From: Comamonadaceae bacterium
Lineage (GTDB): Bacteria > Pseudomonadota > Gammaproteobacteria > Burkholderiales > Burkholderiaceae_C
Direction of reading: 5' to 3'
DNA: 64,000 bases
NCBI GenBank assembly: GCA_947443645.1
Contig: CANEXF010000010.1
Span: 79,209-143,208, forward strand
Shown here: positions 11,458 to 21,446 of the stretch, piece by piece
Layout of the letters: each line of letters starts with the position of its first letter
Numbering within the stretch: position 1 is the first letter of the stretch
Notes under the pieces: model-generated
The model's database searches: none
The model's input: only the letters and a program-made list of their open reading frames with translations
What the model was told of the DNA's origin: nothing
Translations under genes and position numbers: made by a program

Positions 11458-12039
11458 TCAGGCGAAATTGGCTTCAGCAAAGCTCCAGTTGACCAGGTTC
11501 GACAAAAAGGTTTCGACGAACTTTGGACGCTGGTTGCGGTAGTCAATGTAGTAAGCGTGCTCCCACACGTCCACGGTCATCAGCGCCTTGTCGGCAGTGG
11601 TCAATGGCGTGCCTGCTGGGCCGGTGTTGACGATGTCAACCGAGCCGTCGGCCTTCTTGACAAGCCAGGTCCAACCAGAGCCAAAATTGCCGACCGCAGA
11701 TTTGACAAAGGCTTCCTTGAAAGCTGCGTAAGAGCCAAATTTGGCATTGATGGCTGCAGCCAAGGGGCCGCTAGGCTCACCGCCGCCAGCAGGCTTCATG
11801 CAACTCCAGAAAAACGTATGGTTCCAGACCTGAGCCGCGTTGTTGTAAACACCACCACTGGATTTCTTGACGATTTCTTCCAGGGTCATAGCCTCAAACT
11901 CAGTGCCTTTTTGCAGGTTGTTGAGGTTGACGACATAAGCATTGTGGTGCTTGCCATGGTGATACTCAAAGGTTTCCTGGCTGTAATACGGCACGAGCGC
12001 ATCAATGGCGTAGGGAAGTGGCGGCAATTGGTGTTCCAT
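11458..12039 (-). CDS. sodB: superoxide dismutase [Fe]
   Basis: A cytoplasmic iron superoxide dismutase of 193 residues. Metal ligands are in [19 protein letters not shown] and [21 protein letters not shown] carries the Gln near the metal that is usual for the iron type, and FGSGWTWLV matches as well. It is convergent with the DUF192 gene and follows xseA on the same strand, with a 57-base gap. Confidence 0.95.
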   Translation of the reverse strand: MEHQLPPLPYAIDALVPYYSQETFEYHHGKHHNAYVVNLNNLQKGTEFEAMTLEEIVKKSSGGVYNNAAQVWNHTFFWSCMKPAGGGEPSGPLAAAINAKFGSYAAFKEAFVKSAVGNFGSGWTWLVKKADGSVDIVNTGPAGTPLTTADKALMTVDVWEHAYYIDYRNQRPKFVETFLSNLVNWSFAEANFA

Positions 12040-12096
12040 GATTTTTCCTTGGTGGGTACGTTGTAATTGGAGAACTGTCGAATGTTATTGTAAAAA

Positions 12097-13416
12097 CTAA
12101 ATAAGTCGCGGTGCGCAGACGGTCAAATCGACCTCGCCATCGACGAGGGTAGCTCGAACAGGCTGCCCGGTACGGGTCTGCTTGACGCTGGTGATGGCCC
12201 GTCCTTGGTCGTCAGTCAACCAGGCGTAACCCCGCTGCAAGACCAGACGGGGATTGAGAAGCTCCAGCCGCAACTGGGCATGGCCTAAACGTAATGTCTG
12301 TTTTTGAACTGCCCCGGCGATCGCTTTGGGAAACCGGGACTCCACCGCCTGCAATTGGCTTGTCATGCGCTGCAAAGCGGTCAGTCTCGCGTGCTGCAGC
12401 TGCTGCGCGTGGGACGCGAGCCGCGCCTGCTGGCGGATCACAAAGTGCGAGGGCCGGCTAAAGCGCGAGGCCGCCAGATCAAGTCGCTGACTGCAGGACT
12501 GCAACTGCCTGTCAACACCGTTTTGAATGCGTGAAAAAATCAAACCCAGCGTATCCAACCAGACAGATTGAGGCTGCGCGCACAGTTCTGCCGCGGCCGT
12601 TGGCGTAGGCGCACGCACATCGGCACAGAAATCAGCTATTGTGAAATCGGTCTCATGCCCGACACCACAGACGATAGGTATGGGCGAGGCCACGATGGCG
12701 CGGGCGAGCTGCTCATCGTTGAAGGCCCACAAGTCCTCCATGGCGCCGCCTCCGCGAACCAGCAGCAAGACATCGACTTCCTTGCGCTCAAAGGCCTTGA
12801 GCAAGGCCGCTCGCAGCCCACCAGCAGCCTGCGCGCCTTGCACACTGGCGGGGTAAATCACCACGGGAATATGCGGTGCACGGCGTTGCAAAGCCGTCAC
12901 GACGTCATGCAGCGCGGCAGCGCCCAGGGAAGTCACCACGCCGATCGCCTTGGGCAGCATAGGCAAAGCCCGTTTTCGACCCACGGCAAACAGGCCCTCG
13001 GCCTCCAGTTTGACTTTCAACTGCAGAAACTGCTCAAACAAACTGCCCTGCCCGGCCTGTCGCATGGACTCGACCACCAGCTGCAATTCGCCGCGCGGGT
13101 CATAAACACCCAGTCTTCCGCGAAGTTCCACCAACTGACCATCGCGCACGGGAAAGTCCAGCAGGGAGGCGGCCCGGCGAAACATCGCGCAGCGAATCTG
13201 CCCCTGGTCGTCTTTCAGCGAAAAATAGCAATGTCCGCTGGCCGCGCGTGAAAAGCCGGAAATCTCGCCTTGAACGGCCACAGGGTTAAAACGCGCTTCC
13301 AGGCTGTCGGCAATCGCCCTGAGCAAGGAGCCGACCGGCCAGACGCGCACGCCAGTCGACTCGCCATCGCGAACCCTCGCGCTCGGGCGGAGCTGCCCAT
13401 CAGCGGCATCAAACAT
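12097..13416 (-). CDS. xseA: exodeoxyribonuclease VII large subunit
   Basis: XseA, with XseB, degrades single-stranded DNA from both ends. An N-terminal OB-fold (VQGEISGFSRAASGHCYFSLKD) is followed by the catalytic domain with GGGAMEDLWAFNDE, CGVGHETDFTIAD and the signature VRAPTPTAAAE. A long helical C-terminal arm follows. The ATG at 13416 (MFDAADG) is preferred; a frame open to 13470 adds 18 residues without homology. xseB is not in the window. Confidence 0.92.
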   Translation of the reverse strand: MFDAADGQLRPSARVRDGESTGVRVWPVGSLLRAIADSLEARFNPVAVQGEISGFSRAASGHCYFSLKDDQGQIRCAMFRRAASLLDFPVRDGQLVELRGRLGVYDPRGELQLVVESMRQAGQGSLFEQFLQLKVKLEAEGLFAVGRKRALPMLPKAIGVVTSLGAAALHDVVTALQRRAPHIPVVIYPASVQGAQAAGGLRAALLKAFERKEVDVLLLVRGGGAMEDLWAFNDEQLARAIVASPIPIVCGVGHETDFTIADFCADVRAPTPTAAAELCAQPQSVWLDTLGLIFSRIQNGVDRQLQSCSQRLDLAASRFSRPSHFVIRQQARLASHAQQLQHARLTALQRMTSQLQAVESRFPKAIAGAVQKQTLRLGHAQLRLELLNPRLVLQRGYAWLTDDQGRAITSVKQTRTGQPVRATLVDGEVDLTVCAPRLI

Positions 13417-13742
13417 GGGCACACCGCCAAAAAGCCACAGCGCATGGCAACGAGTGCAGGGACTGAACATACATGTAAATCATCGATCTTGGGTTTCCAA
13501 CTTCTGCTCAAAATTTCATCGTTTTGTCGTGTTCCAGCGCAGGATAGGCCTCGCGGCTGATAGCTCGGAACTTGCCCACAAAGTTATCCACAGCTTCTGT
13601 GGGGTATTGTGAACCGAGGCGAGTGCGACTCAGGCAGCTTGGCTTTATGCGACTTGGTACCACCATCGGGCTGGCTAAACCGCCAATGCGTCCGGGCCGG
13701 TGGGACATAATCCGGTTCAATTTACTCGCCGGGAGATGCTTT
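13417..13742. other. divergent intergenic region xseA / exbB with a DnaA-box-like site
   Basis: The only clear motif is TTATCCACA at 13584-13592, a perfect match to the DnaA-box consensus, overlapping a small hairpin CCACAG-CTT-CTGTGG (13588-13602). A single box next to housekeeping genes is not an origin. The divergent promoters must lie here, but none was assigned. Confidence 0.5.
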
Positions 13743-14369
13743 TTGTTTTCCATCATACAAGCCGCAGGCTGGCCCATCTGGCCTCTGGTCGCGTGCTCCA
13801 TCCTTGCGCTAGCGCTGGTGATCGAACGTTTTAGCAGCCTGAAAATCCGCAAAGTAGCGCCGCCCAAGCTGGTTGACGAGGCCATAACGGTTTCCCGCAA
13901 CGCCCCGCCCGCGCCCGACGTCGTTGAGCAACTGGAGCAAAACTCGGTTTTAGGCGAGGTTCTGGCGAGTGGCTTTCGGGCGCTAAATGCCAATCCGCGC
14001 CTGAGCGAAGACGATTTGCGCTCCACGCTTGAAGGCGCCGGCAGGCAGGCCGCGCACAAGCTCGAACGCTATCTTTCTGCCCTGGCCACGATCGCTTCGG
14101 CCGCCCCGCTGCTGGGACTGCTCGGTACGGTCATTGGCATGATAGATATTTTTGGTTCCCAAGCGGGCAGCGGCTCGGTGGGCGGCAATCCGGCGCAACT
14201 GGCGCAAGGTATTTCCATGGCGCTTTACAACACGGCCTTTGGCTTGATTGTGGCCATCCCTTCGTTGATTTTCTGGCGTTATTTCCGTGCCCGCGTTGAC
14301 TGGTATCTGCTGACCATGGAGCTGGCTTCCGAGCGCTTTGCGCGTCATCTGAACACTTTGCGGAAATGA
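13743..14369 (+). CDS. exbB: MotA/TolQ/ExbB proton channel family protein
   Basis: An inner-membrane proton-channel subunit that with ExbD couples proton flow to TonB-dependent outer-membrane transport. Three membrane segments are visible: WPIWPLVACSILALALVIE, TIASAAPLLGLLGTVIGMID and GISMALYNTAFGLIVAIPSL. The chosen start is TTG at 13743, preceded by GGGAGA, because LFSIIQAAGWPIWPL is the usual family N-terminus; the frame is open from 13572 without homology. exbD follows after a repeat-filled gap, and no tonB is present. Confidence 0.88.
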   Translation: MFSIIQAAGWPIWPLVACSILALALVIERFSSLKIRKVAPPKLVDEAITVSRNAPPAPDVVEQLEQNSVLGEVLASGFRALNANPRLSEDDLRSTLEGAGRQAAHKLERYLSALATIASAAPLLGLLGTVIGMIDIFGSQAGSGSVGGNPAQLAQGISMALYNTAFGLIVAIPSLIFWRYFRARVDWYLLTMELASERFARHLNTLRK

Positions 14370-14495
14370 CCCCCACGCTCGTCGCTTCGCGTACTTCGCT
14401 GCCCCCCAAGGGGGCTGAACTTGCTCGGGGCGGCCCTTCGCTGCGTTCGATGACCCCCACGCTCGTCGCTTCGCGTACTTCGCTGCGTTCGCTGG
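14370..14495 (+). repeat. C-rich dispersed repeat, tandem copies between exbB and exbD
   Basis: The unit CCCCCACGCTCGTCGCTTCG starts at 14370 and again at 14454. The first copy continues into CTGCCCCCCAAGGGGGC and CGGGGCGGCCC. Related units lie at 51561 and 52591. The exbB stop codon overlaps the repeat start. Confidence 0.8.
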
Positions 14496-14535
14496 CTTTC
14501 GTATTCGCCGCTACACACGCATCGAGGAGCCTGCC

Positions 14536-14967
14536 ATGAACTTTCGCCAAGGTTCGCGCGATGAACCAGAGATCAACCTGATTCCGTTTATCGATGTCTT
14601 GCTGGTCGTGCTGATCTTCTTGATGCTGTCGACCACCTACAGCAAATTTACAGAACTCCAGATCAAGCTGCCCCTGGCAGACGCTGAGCAGCAGCGCGAC
14701 TACCCCAAGGAAGTCATTGTTGCAGTCAGCAGCGATGGCCGCTACGTGATCAACCGGGTCGCAGTAGACGGGCGCAGCATTGATGCCGTGGGCGAGGCCT
14801 TGATCAAGGCCAGCAAGGCGGGCAAGGACAGCGTCGTGGTGATCAGCGCGGACGCCAGCGCCAGCCACCAGTCGGTGATCACGGTCATGGAGGCGGCCAG
14901 GCGCGTTGGCCTGACCCAAATCACCTTTGCAACGCAAAGCGCGGCCCAATCTGGCGCTCGCCGCTAG
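14536..14967 (+). CDS. exbD: biopolymer transport protein ExbD
   Basis: A 143-residue inner-membrane protein with one N-terminal membrane segment (INLIPFIDVLLVVLIFLML) carrying the essential Asp of the ExbD/TolR family. A periplasmic domain follows with VAVSSDGRYVIN and VVISADASASHQSVI. AGGAG upstream is a good ribosome binding site. It works with the ExbB-like protein just upstream. Confidence 0.93.
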   Translation: MNFRQGSRDEPEINLIPFIDVLLVVLIFLMLSTTYSKFTELQIKLPLADAEQQRDYPKEVIVAVSSDGRYVINRVAVDGRSIDAVGEALIKASKAGKDSVVVISADASASHQSVITVMEAARRVGLTQITFATQSAAQSGARR

Positions 14968-14991
14968 CAACGGCGCAACGGACTGCATATC

Positions 14992-16053
14992 TTGGCCAAC
15001 ACTGTGCATGGCAACAGTCGTCTGAAAACCGCCGTGCAGCGAGCCTGGCTGGATCGCGGCTGGCCAGCCAGACTGATGTGGCCAGTCTCATGGGTTCATG
15101 GCCATGTCGTGCGGGCGCGGCGTTCGCTCTTTCAAGCCGGGATACTCCGGTCTGAAGCCGTGTCCGTACCCGTGATCGTGGTGGGCAATGTGGTCGCCGG
15201 TGGCGCAGGCAAAACACCCTTGGTGATGGCCTTGGTGCGGCATTTTCAGGGTCGTGGACTGCGCGTCGGCGTGGTCTCGCGCGGCTATGGACGCGCCAGC
15301 CAGGCCTGCCAGGAAGTCCTTGCCGACACCCCGGTTTCACAGTCTGGTGACGAGCCAGCGCTTATAAGACGGGCGACAGGCGCTCCTGTTTTCGTAGCAA
15401 ACAGACGCGTCGAGGCAGCCCGGGCTTTGCTCCTGGCCCACCCTGGAACCCAAGTGCTGGTCTGCGACGACGGGCTACAGCACTATGCACTGGCCCGTGA
15501 CATCGAAATTGCCGTGTTTGACGACAAAGGCGTGGGCAACGGCTGGCTGCTGCCCGCCGGCCCGCTTAGAGAACCCTGGCCGGAGCGGTTGCACAGCGGC
15601 ATCAAGCTCGTGCTGCATACCGGACAGACGCCGGCGTTTGACGGCTACACATCGACCCGGCGACTGGCAGACCATGCCGTAGACGCACAGGGCCAGCAAC
15701 TGGCTTTGAGCAGTCTGCACGGACAGGCCCTGGTCGCGGTCGCGGCCATCGCCAACCCGGAGGCGTTTTTCAGCATGCTGCGCGCACGCGGCTTGCGACT
15801 TTCCCAGACCATCAGCCGGCCAGACCACGACGACTTTGCAGACTTCGAACTGCAAGCCGCGCCAGCAACGACCGTGCTTTGCACTGAAAAAGACGCGCTC
15901 AAGCTTTTCAGTCTGCCGTCCATGGCCGGACTTCGCGTAGTTGCAGTACCGCTGGAGTTTTCACCCGAGCCAGGCTTTCTGGCTGCTGTCGATGAACTGC
16001 TGGCGCCACTGCTTTCTCAATTACCATCGCACCATGGATACAAAACTGCTTGA
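14992..16053 (+). CDS. lpxK: tetraacyldisaccharide 4'-kinase
   Basis: LpxK phosphorylates the 4' position of the lipid A precursor. The 353-residue protein shows the P-loop [15 protein letters not shown], then GVVSRGYGR, the Walker-B-like [10 protein letters not shown] and DHDDF. The frame begins at a TTG (14992), with GTG 15004 as an alternative. It overlaps the next small gene by 20 bases and sits with kdsB, so the block supplies lipid A and Kdo. Confidence 0.92.
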   Translation: MANTVHGNSRLKTAVQRAWLDRGWPARLMWPVSWVHGHVVRARRSLFQAGILRSEAVSVPVIVVGNVVAGGAGKTPLVMALVRHFQGRGLRVGVVSRGYGRASQACQEVLADTPVSQSGDEPALIRRATGAPVFVANRRVEAARALLLAHPGTQVLVCDDGLQHYALARDIEIAVFDDKGVGNGWLLPAGPLREPWPERLHSGIKLVLHTGQTPAFDGYTSTRRLADHAVDAQGQQLALSSLHGQALVAVAAIANPEAFFSMLRARGLRLSQTISRPDHDDFADFELQAAPATTVLCTEKDALKLFSLPSMAGLRVVAVPLEFSPEPGFLAAVDELLAPLLSQLPSHHGYKTA

Positions 16054-16216
16054 ACTGCTGGTCTGCCCCGTCACCAAAGGCCCGCTGGTCTATGACCGTG
16101 AAAAACAGGAGCTCATATCCCGCAGCGCCCGTCTGGCCTATCCCATTCATGACGGCTTGCCGGTGATGCTGGAGACCGAAGCGCGAACCCTGAGCGACGA
16201 AGAACTCGGCCTGTGA
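16034..16216 (+). CDS. Trm112 family protein (YcaR-like)
   Basis: A 60-residue protein: [20 protein letters not shown], then [26 protein letters not shown]. This is the small Trm112/YcaR fold regularly found between lpxK and kdsB. Bacterial members have lost most zinc cysteines, as here with a single Cys. Function in bacteria is unproven. It overlaps lpxK, so it is translationally coupled. Confidence 0.93.
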   Translation: MDTKLLELLVCPVTKGPLVYDREKQELISRSARLAYPIHDGLPVMLETEARTLSDEELGL

Positions 16217-16238
16217 TTTTCACGGCGATGCAGCTGGC

Positions 16239-16994
16239 ATGAGCTTTACTGTCCTGATTCCGGCGCGCCTGGCCTCCACGCGCCTGCCCAACAAACCCTT
16301 GGCCGACATTGGCGGCGCACCCATGGTGGTGCGGGTCGCGCAGCGCGCAGCGATGAGCGGCGCCGAACACGTCGTGGTTGCCACGGACAGCCCGGAAGTC
16401 ATCGCGCGATGCGCCGACTTTGGCATCGCATCCGTCCTGACGCGCGCCGATCACCCAAGCGGCAGCGACCGGCTCGCCGAAGCCTGCGGCATTCTGGGTC
16501 TGGCCGATGATGCGCTGGTCGTCAATGTGCAAGGCGACGAGCCGCTGATAGATCCCGCGCTGATTGACGCTGTCGCACGGCTGCTGTCAAGCCGCGCTGA
16601 CTGCAGCATGAGCACGGCCGCTCACCCGATTGAGGAACTCGCAGACTTGCTGAACCCGAATGTCGTCAAGGTCGTGCTCGATGCGCGCCAGACCGCGCTT
16701 TATTTCAGCCGCTCGCCGATACCCGCGGCACGCGACTTTGCGGGCCAGGCCTGGTGGAAAACTTCAAACCTGCCCAAGCCGCTGCGTCATGTGGGCCTTT
16801 ACGCTTACCGCGTGGGTTTTTTGAGGCAGTTTCCAGGCCTGCCGCAGGCTCCCATGGAGCAGCTGGAGTCGCTTGAGCAACTCAGAGCCCTGTGGCACGG
16901 TCACCGCATTGCGGTTCACATCACCGACCGCGCGCCCGGTCTTGGCGTCGATACGCCAGAAGATTTGATACAAGCGCGAAAACTGTTTTCCTAG
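16239..16994 (+). CDS. kdsB: 3-deoxy-manno-octulosonate cytidylyltransferase
   Basis: KdsB activates Kdo with CTP for lipopolysaccharide core synthesis. [41 protein letters not shown] and [11 protein letters not shown] are the family motifs. The length of 251 residues is standard. It lies in the lpxK block 22 bases after the Trm112-like gene. Confidence 0.95.
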   Translation: MSFTVLIPARLASTRLPNKPLADIGGAPMVVRVAQRAAMSGAEHVVVATDSPEVIARCADFGIASVLTRADHPSGSDRLAEACGILGLADDALVVNVQGDEPLIDPALIDAVARLLSSRADCSMSTAAHPIEELADLLNPNVVKVVLDARQTALYFSRSPIPAARDFAGQAWWKTSNLPKPLRHVGLYAYRVGFLRQFPGLPQAPMEQLESLEQLRALWHGHRIAVHITDRAPGLGVDTPEDLIQARKLFS

Positions 16995-17124
16995 CCTTGC
17001 TTGACCGCCAGCTTGCCGATGTAAGCTTCACGCCAAGAGCTGCATGCTATCCTTGGAAAAACGGTTGCGGCGCAGCTGCGTGCTGCCCATTCTTGACCAA
17101 GAAAGTGCAGTAAGACTGAGCTGA

Positions 17125-18803
<1,679 letters not shown>

Positions 18804-18832
18804 AAATAAATTGACTTGCGCTTGGTAAAAAA

Positions 18833-18848
18833 CTGGATGAAAATACAG
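18833..18848. promoter_or_regulatory. LexA box 1
   Basis: CTG-N10-CAG with the spacer GATGAAAATA matches the LexA consensus half-sites exactly. It lies 130 bases before the lexA start. Confidence 0.85.
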
Positions 18849-18851
18849 CTA

Positions 18852-18867
18852 CTGGTTATTAAAACAG
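18852..18867. promoter_or_regulatory. LexA box 2
   Basis: A second CTG-N10-CAG with the spacer GTTATTAAAA, 19 bases from the first. Tandem boxes are typical of autoregulated lexA promoters. Confidence 0.85.
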
Positions 18868-18977
18868 TTGTCGGCGTTGTTGAAGCCATCAGAATTTGGA
18901 CCGCGCCTTGCGCCTACAACATCAACTGAAACGCTGTCGGGCCCTGTGTTTGCAAAGACCTCCAAGGAGTTTTCACC

Positions 18978-19682
18978 ATGAGCACTTTGAATCATTTTTC
19001 CAATATGTCTTCTGAAAACCCCAAGCTCACGGCGCGCCAACAACAGATTCTCGAACTGATTCAAAGCGCGATCTCGCGTACAGGTGCACCACCCACACGG
19101 GCAGAAATTGCCACCGAACTGGGCTTTCGCTCGGCCAACGCGGCAGAAGAACACCTGCAGGCGCTCGCGCGCAAAGGCGTTATCGAACTGGTCAGCGGTA
19201 CGTCGCGCGGCATACGCCTGCGCAGCGACACGCTGCGCTCACTCAATGAGTCACGCATCAAACAATTCTCCCTGCCCTTGCAAAGCCTGTCCCAGCTGGT
19301 CCTGCCACTAATCGGCCGGGTCGCAGCCGGCAGCCCTATTCTCGCGCAGGAGCATATCGAGCAGACTTACTGCTTTGAAAGCAGCCTGTTCCAGCAGCAA
19401 CCCGACTATCTGCTCAAGGTTCGCGGCATGAGTATGCGCGACGTCGGCATCATGGACGGCGACCTGCTGGCGGTCAAGCAGATCAAGGAAGCCAAAAATG
19501 GCCAAATTGTGGTGGCACGTCTGGGCGACGAAGTGACGGTCAAACGCTTTCGGCGTACCAAGCAGCTGATAGAGCTGCTGCCGGAAAACCCAGACTTCAA
19601 AACCATTGTGGTTGACCCCGGTGAGCCCTTCGAACTTGAAGGCCTTGCGGTCGGATTGATCCGCAACACCATGCTGAACTAG
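18978..19682 (+). CDS. lexA: LexA repressor
   Basis: The SOS master repressor, 234 residues. An N-terminal winged helix ([17 protein letters not shown] ... [17 protein letters not shown]) binds the boxes found upstream. The self-cleavage site is Ala117-Gly118 in RVAAGSP. The catalytic dyad is Ser152 (GMSMRDVGI) and Lys189 (VTVKRF). There is a linker insertion (about residues 85-110) longer than in E. coli LexA (202 aa). AAGGAG precedes the ATG. Two CTG-N10-CAG boxes indicate autoregulation. Confidence 0.96.
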   Translation: MSTLNHFSNMSSENPKLTARQQQILELIQSAISRTGAPPTRAEIATELGFRSANAAEEHLQALARKGVIELVSGTSRGIRLRSDTLRSLNESRIKQFSLPLQSLSQLVLPLIGRVAAGSPILAQEHIEQTYCFESSLFQQQPDYLLKVRGMSMRDVGIMDGDLLAVKQIKEAKNGQIVVARLGDEVTVKRFRRTKQLIELLPENPDFKTIVVDPGEPFELEGLAVGLIRNTMLN

Positions 19683-19809
19683 CAATCGAGGCCGCACAAC
19701 AGGTGGCGGGCGTTTGGCAATCACATTGGCCAACACCCTGATGCGCGGCTTTCACGGCTAACAAGCCATTTTCAATCCTGCCTATGTAAACCTCTTTCAG
19801 GAGTTCATC

Positions 19810-20151
19810 ATGGGAATAGTCAGTTTTTCACCTCTTGCTTTGCGTGCGCCCGCCTTGTCGGTTCTGCTCGCGCCGGTTCAGTCACTGCTCGCCTTGTTTG
19901 TCCCCAGCGCATCGGCATCCGGCCACGTCGGCAGAAGCCTGCAACTGCCAACCAGCAGCAAAAACAAGGCCTGCAGCGTGACACAACCAGCAGCGCGCAC
20001 AGCGCCTAGCCGACTCAAGATCGTCAGGGAATATGAGGCTGGTGTGGGACCCACCTGCGCGGGGCGCATGGTTATCTCGGGCCGCATGGCAGATGTTTGC
20101 GCTGAACTCGACCGCATGGCGCAACGAGAATCAGCCAGTCTTTCGAACTGA
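19810..20151 (+). CDS. small protein of unknown function downstream of lexA
   Basis: A 113-residue protein I do not recognise. It has a strong ribosome binding site (CAGGAG, 7 bases before the ATG). The N-terminal half is hydrophobic (residues 8-35, LALRAPALSVLLAPVQSLLA) and could be a signal or membrane anchor, followed by a basic linker. The C-terminal VGPTCAGRMVISGRMADVCAEL, with two Cys, looks the most constrained. A perfect terminator lies after it, so it may share the lexA transcript. Confidence 0.6.
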   Translation: MGIVSFSPLALRAPALSVLLAPVQSLLALFVPSASASGHVGRSLQLPTSSKNKACSVTQPAARTAPSRLKIVREYEAGVGPTCAGRMVISGRMADVCAELDRMAQRESASLSN

Positions 20152-20176
20152 TATCGATTGTTCAGCGTGTGGGATC

Positions 20177-20200
20177 ACCGGGCTAAAGCCCGGTTGTTTT
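20177..20200 (+). terminator. rho-independent terminator
   Basis: ACCGGGCT (20177-20184) and AGCCCGGT (20187-20194) form a perfect eight-pair stem with a two-base gap, followed by a T-rich tail. It ends the lexA-side transcript. Confidence 0.8.
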
Positions 20201-20327
20201 ACCTCAGGTCCGAGCGCAATCCAGCGTCAGAAACCGTGCGCGACGGCTCCCGATGAGCGCTGCCAATAAGTGCTGATTCAAAAATTCAGCTCTGACGAAT
20301 CGAAAAACTTGCAGGCACAATACTCGG

Positions 20328-21335
20328 ATGAATATTGTGATCCTCGACGACTACCAGGACGCGGTGCGAAAACTGGCCTGCGCTGCCAAGCTCGATGCCT
20401 ATCCTGCCAAGGTCTATACCAACACGGTCAAGGGCATAGGCCAACTTTCGGTCAGGCTGAAGGACGCTGATGTGATTGTGCTGATCCGGGAAAGAACCCA
20501 TCTGCACCGCCAGCTGATAGAAAAATTACCCAAGCTCAAAATGATTGCCCAAACCGGGCGTGTCGGCTCGCATATTGATATAGGTGCCTGCACGGAACGC
20601 GGCGTTGTGGTGGCAGAAGGCACAGGCTCCTCCACCGCACCCGCTGAGCTGACATGGGCCCTGATCATGGCCGCCATGCGCCGGATTCCACACTACGTTT
20701 CGCATCTCAAGCACGGCGCCTGGCAACAAGCGGGCCTCAAGTCCAGCGCCATGCCCGCCAATTTCGGCCTGGGTACCGTGCTCAAAGGCAAGACGCTAGG
20801 CATCTGGAGCTACGGAAAAATTGGGCAAATCGTGGCCGGCTATGGCCGCGCCTTCGGCATGAACGTGCTGATTTGGGGCAGCGAAACCTCGCGGGAACGC
20901 GCGACTGCAGATGGCTTTGAAGTGGCCGCCAGCAAGGCTGATTTTTTTGCACAAAGCGACGTTCTGAGCCTGCATCTTCGCCTGAACGATGACACCCGCA
21001 GCCTGGTCACGCTGGAAGACCTTCTGAGCATGAAGCCGACAGCACTGCTGGTCAACACTTCGCGGGCTGAGTTGATAGAGCCAGAGGCCTTGATCGCCGC
21101 GCTGAACCGAGGTCGTCCTGGAATGGGCGCGGTGGATGTGTTTGAGTCAGAACCGATTTTGCAAGGTCATGCGCTGCTCAGACTGGAAAACTGCATTTGC
21201 ACGCCGCACATCGGTTACGTTGAACTGGACAACTACGAGAACTATTTCGGTGCAGCGTTCGACAACGTCATCAACTTTATCAAAGGCACGCCCACAAACA
21301 TCGTCAACCCTGGCGCCCTTCAGGTCAGGCGCTGA
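20328..21335 (+). CDS. D-2-hydroxyacid dehydrogenase family protein
   Basis: A 335-residue NAD-dependent dehydrogenase of the phosphoglycerate dehydrogenase superfamily. AQTGRVGSHIDIGACTERGV and GTGSSTAPAELTWALIMAA lie in the substrate domain. The nucleotide fold carries LGIWSYGKIGQIVAGYG, LLVNTSRAELIE and the catalytic His in CTPHIGYVE. The Rossmann motif reads SYGKIG rather than the classical GxGxxG. The substrate is uncertain; related genes are often annotated as SerA-like, but the ACT domain is absent. Confidence 0.88.
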   Translation: MNIVILDDYQDAVRKLACAAKLDAYPAKVYTNTVKGIGQLSVRLKDADVIVLIRERTHLHRQLIEKLPKLKMIAQTGRVGSHIDIGACTERGVVVAEGTGSSTAPAELTWALIMAAMRRIPHYVSHLKHGAWQQAGLKSSAMPANFGLGTVLKGKTLGIWSYGKIGQIVAGYGRAFGMNVLIWGSETSRERATADGFEVAASKADFFAQSDVLSLHLRLNDDTRSLVTLEDLLSMKPTALLVNTSRAELIEPEALIAALNRGRPGMGAVDVFESEPILQGHALLRLENCICTPHIGYVELDNYENYFGAAFDNVINFIKGTPTNIVNPGALQVRR

Positions 21336-21446
21336 TCAGATAGCCCGGCGGTTTCAATGCTGTGCTGACTTTAGCCGTTGACATGAACCACCGACTTTGC
21401 CTGACGACTCCCGGCTATGGCCACAAGACCTGCAGCCAGGCTCGCG

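Noticed and set aside
13584..13592. Replication origin
   Set aside because: One DnaA box only, with no dnaA, dnaN, box cluster or AT-rich unwinding element nearby.
13572..13742. N-terminal 57-residue extension of the ExbB-like protein
   Set aside because: The extension has no membrane segment or homology, and TTG 13743 has a Shine-Dalgarno sequence and the standard family start.
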